Assembly (NCBI GenBank): GCA_037179515.1 | Contig: JAXCGZ010019165.1 | Coordinates: 24,733-88,732 of the forward strand | Reading direction: 5' to 3' | DNA: 64,000 nucleotides | Origin: Halocaridina rubra | Taxonomy: Eukaryota; Arthropoda; Malacostraca; Decapoda; Atyidae | Shown: one piece after another, positions 62,224 to 64,000 of the stretch | Numbering within the stretch: position 1 is the stretch's first letter | How the letters are laid out: every line of letters begins with the position of its first letter | The notes under the pieces: model-generated | What the model was told of the DNA's origin: nothing | Database searches by the model: none | What the model saw: the letters and a program-made list of their open reading frames with translations, nothing else | Position numbers and translations under genes: made by a program

Positions 62224-62311
<88 letters not shown>
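62224..62311. repeat. (TA)n microsatellite
   Basis: A TA array between the right end of T5-d and the left end of T5-e. Confidence 0.97.
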
Positions 62312-62313
<2 letters not shown>

Positions 62314-62604
62314 GTAATCCCTCGCTATATCGCGGTTCACCTATCGTGGATTCACTGTATCGCAGATTTTTTTTGGGAAAAAAAAAAACAATTTTAAGAT
62401 TATTATGACAACAGGATGGGCCAAAAAATGATAAAATAAAACAGCCTTTATCAGGCTGTAAAGAGAAACAGAGATGGAGAGTGTAATGACCTGTCAGATG
62501 TGAAGGGATTATAAAAGATGTGTAATGAATATCCAGCTCTCTGCTGGGTTTTAATATACCTCTGCATTACTTTCATGATGTCTATTCCGATAATTCTCCT
62601 TAGA

Positions 62605-62650
<46 letters not shown>

Positions 62651-62686
62651 GGCAACAATAATTTTCCTTTGATGATGATTGTGGAG

Positions 62687-62742
<56 letters not shown>

Positions 62743-62963
62743 GGGCTCATCATTGTTTGTACATCTGTTGGTTTATATACTTTAATAACTGTGTACAGTG
62801 CCCCTCACTAGTTTGCTGGGACAAAGAGAGTGTGGGGTGTTGGGTAGAATAGAATGTTGGAGAGAGAGCAAGAGAGAGAGAGAGAGATATCTTTAATTAA
62901 TTCTTGTTCATTCAACCAAAACTACAATATTTATTGTAAAAATAATGGTTTAATTACAAATTC

Positions 62964-63026
<63 letters not shown>

Positions 63027-63072
63027 TAATAATAACCTCCACAATCATCATCAAAGGAAAATCATTGTTAAA

Positions 63073-63143
<71 letters not shown>

Positions 63144-63267
63144 GTTCTAAGGAGAATTTTTGGAATAGACATCATGAAAGTAATGCAGAGGTATATTAAA
63201 ACCCAGCAGAGAGCTGGATATTCATTACACATCTTTTATAATCCCTTCACATCTGACAGGTCATTAC

Positions 63268-63608
<341 letters not shown>

Positions 63609-63656
63609 CCTATCGCGGCCGGTCCTGGAATCGAACCCCCGCGATAAACGAGGGAT

Positions 63657-64000
<344 letters not shown>

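Overview
This is a eukaryotic, AT-rich, intron-containing and extremely repeat-dense window. The mix of pogo/Tigger-type DNA transposons, CR1/L2-type LINEs, a tRNA-derived SINE and very long (TA)n, (CT)n and (ATT)n microsatellites is what one expects of a malacostracan, most likely decapod, crustacean genome. The organism is an inference from repeat style; no marker gene names it. There are no bacterial genes, CRISPR arrays, viral genes or operons. Family labels T1-T5, CR1-a/b/c and LINE-B are mine. Layout: 1-8134 is a segment of T4 tandem units, a (TA)n array and a T2 element; a 4.0-kb T1 Tigger (1071-5074) and a 1.4-kb chimeric element (6568-7954) are inserted in it. The same segment without these two insertions lies at 13929-16633, so the window holds its own empty sites. 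8269-11620 holds a transposase-less T1, a T5 fold-back element and (TA)n arrays. 11881-19870 holds two T4 copies with LINE and SINE debris. 19880-24950 is dominated by a ~180-bp tandem repeat of the T3 family. 25044-29102 is the best-preserved T1, with all three catalytic aspartates in one open frame. 29236-32103 is a CR1 copy split by a T1 derivative with an exact TA duplication. 32290-46902 is one T1 element split by an 11.5-kb block of LINEs: an L2/jockey-like LINE flanked by CR1 sequence, then a second CR1 tail-to-tail with the first. 46903-51420 holds more T1 and T2 derivatives. 51421-58700 is the least repetitive part. On the minus strand it carries three exons with clean GT-AG borders and one shared phase; joined, they read as the C-terminal half of a METTL24-like (Methyltransf_22-type) methyltransferase. 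A T2 Tigger (53219-55939) sits in one of its introns. 58727-64000 returns to T3/T5 elements, LINE tails and microsatellites. How the parts work together: the only host gene I can support is the methyltransferase-like one. Everything else is mobile DNA, nearly all broken. Three patterns recur. Each Tigger family carries subterminal tandem arrays. Almost every long (TA)n array abuts a transposon end, as expected for elements that duplicate TA. The SINE shares the last ~28 bp of its 3' end with LINE-B, pointing to a LINE/SINE partnership. Identifications are by eye; no database search was possible.
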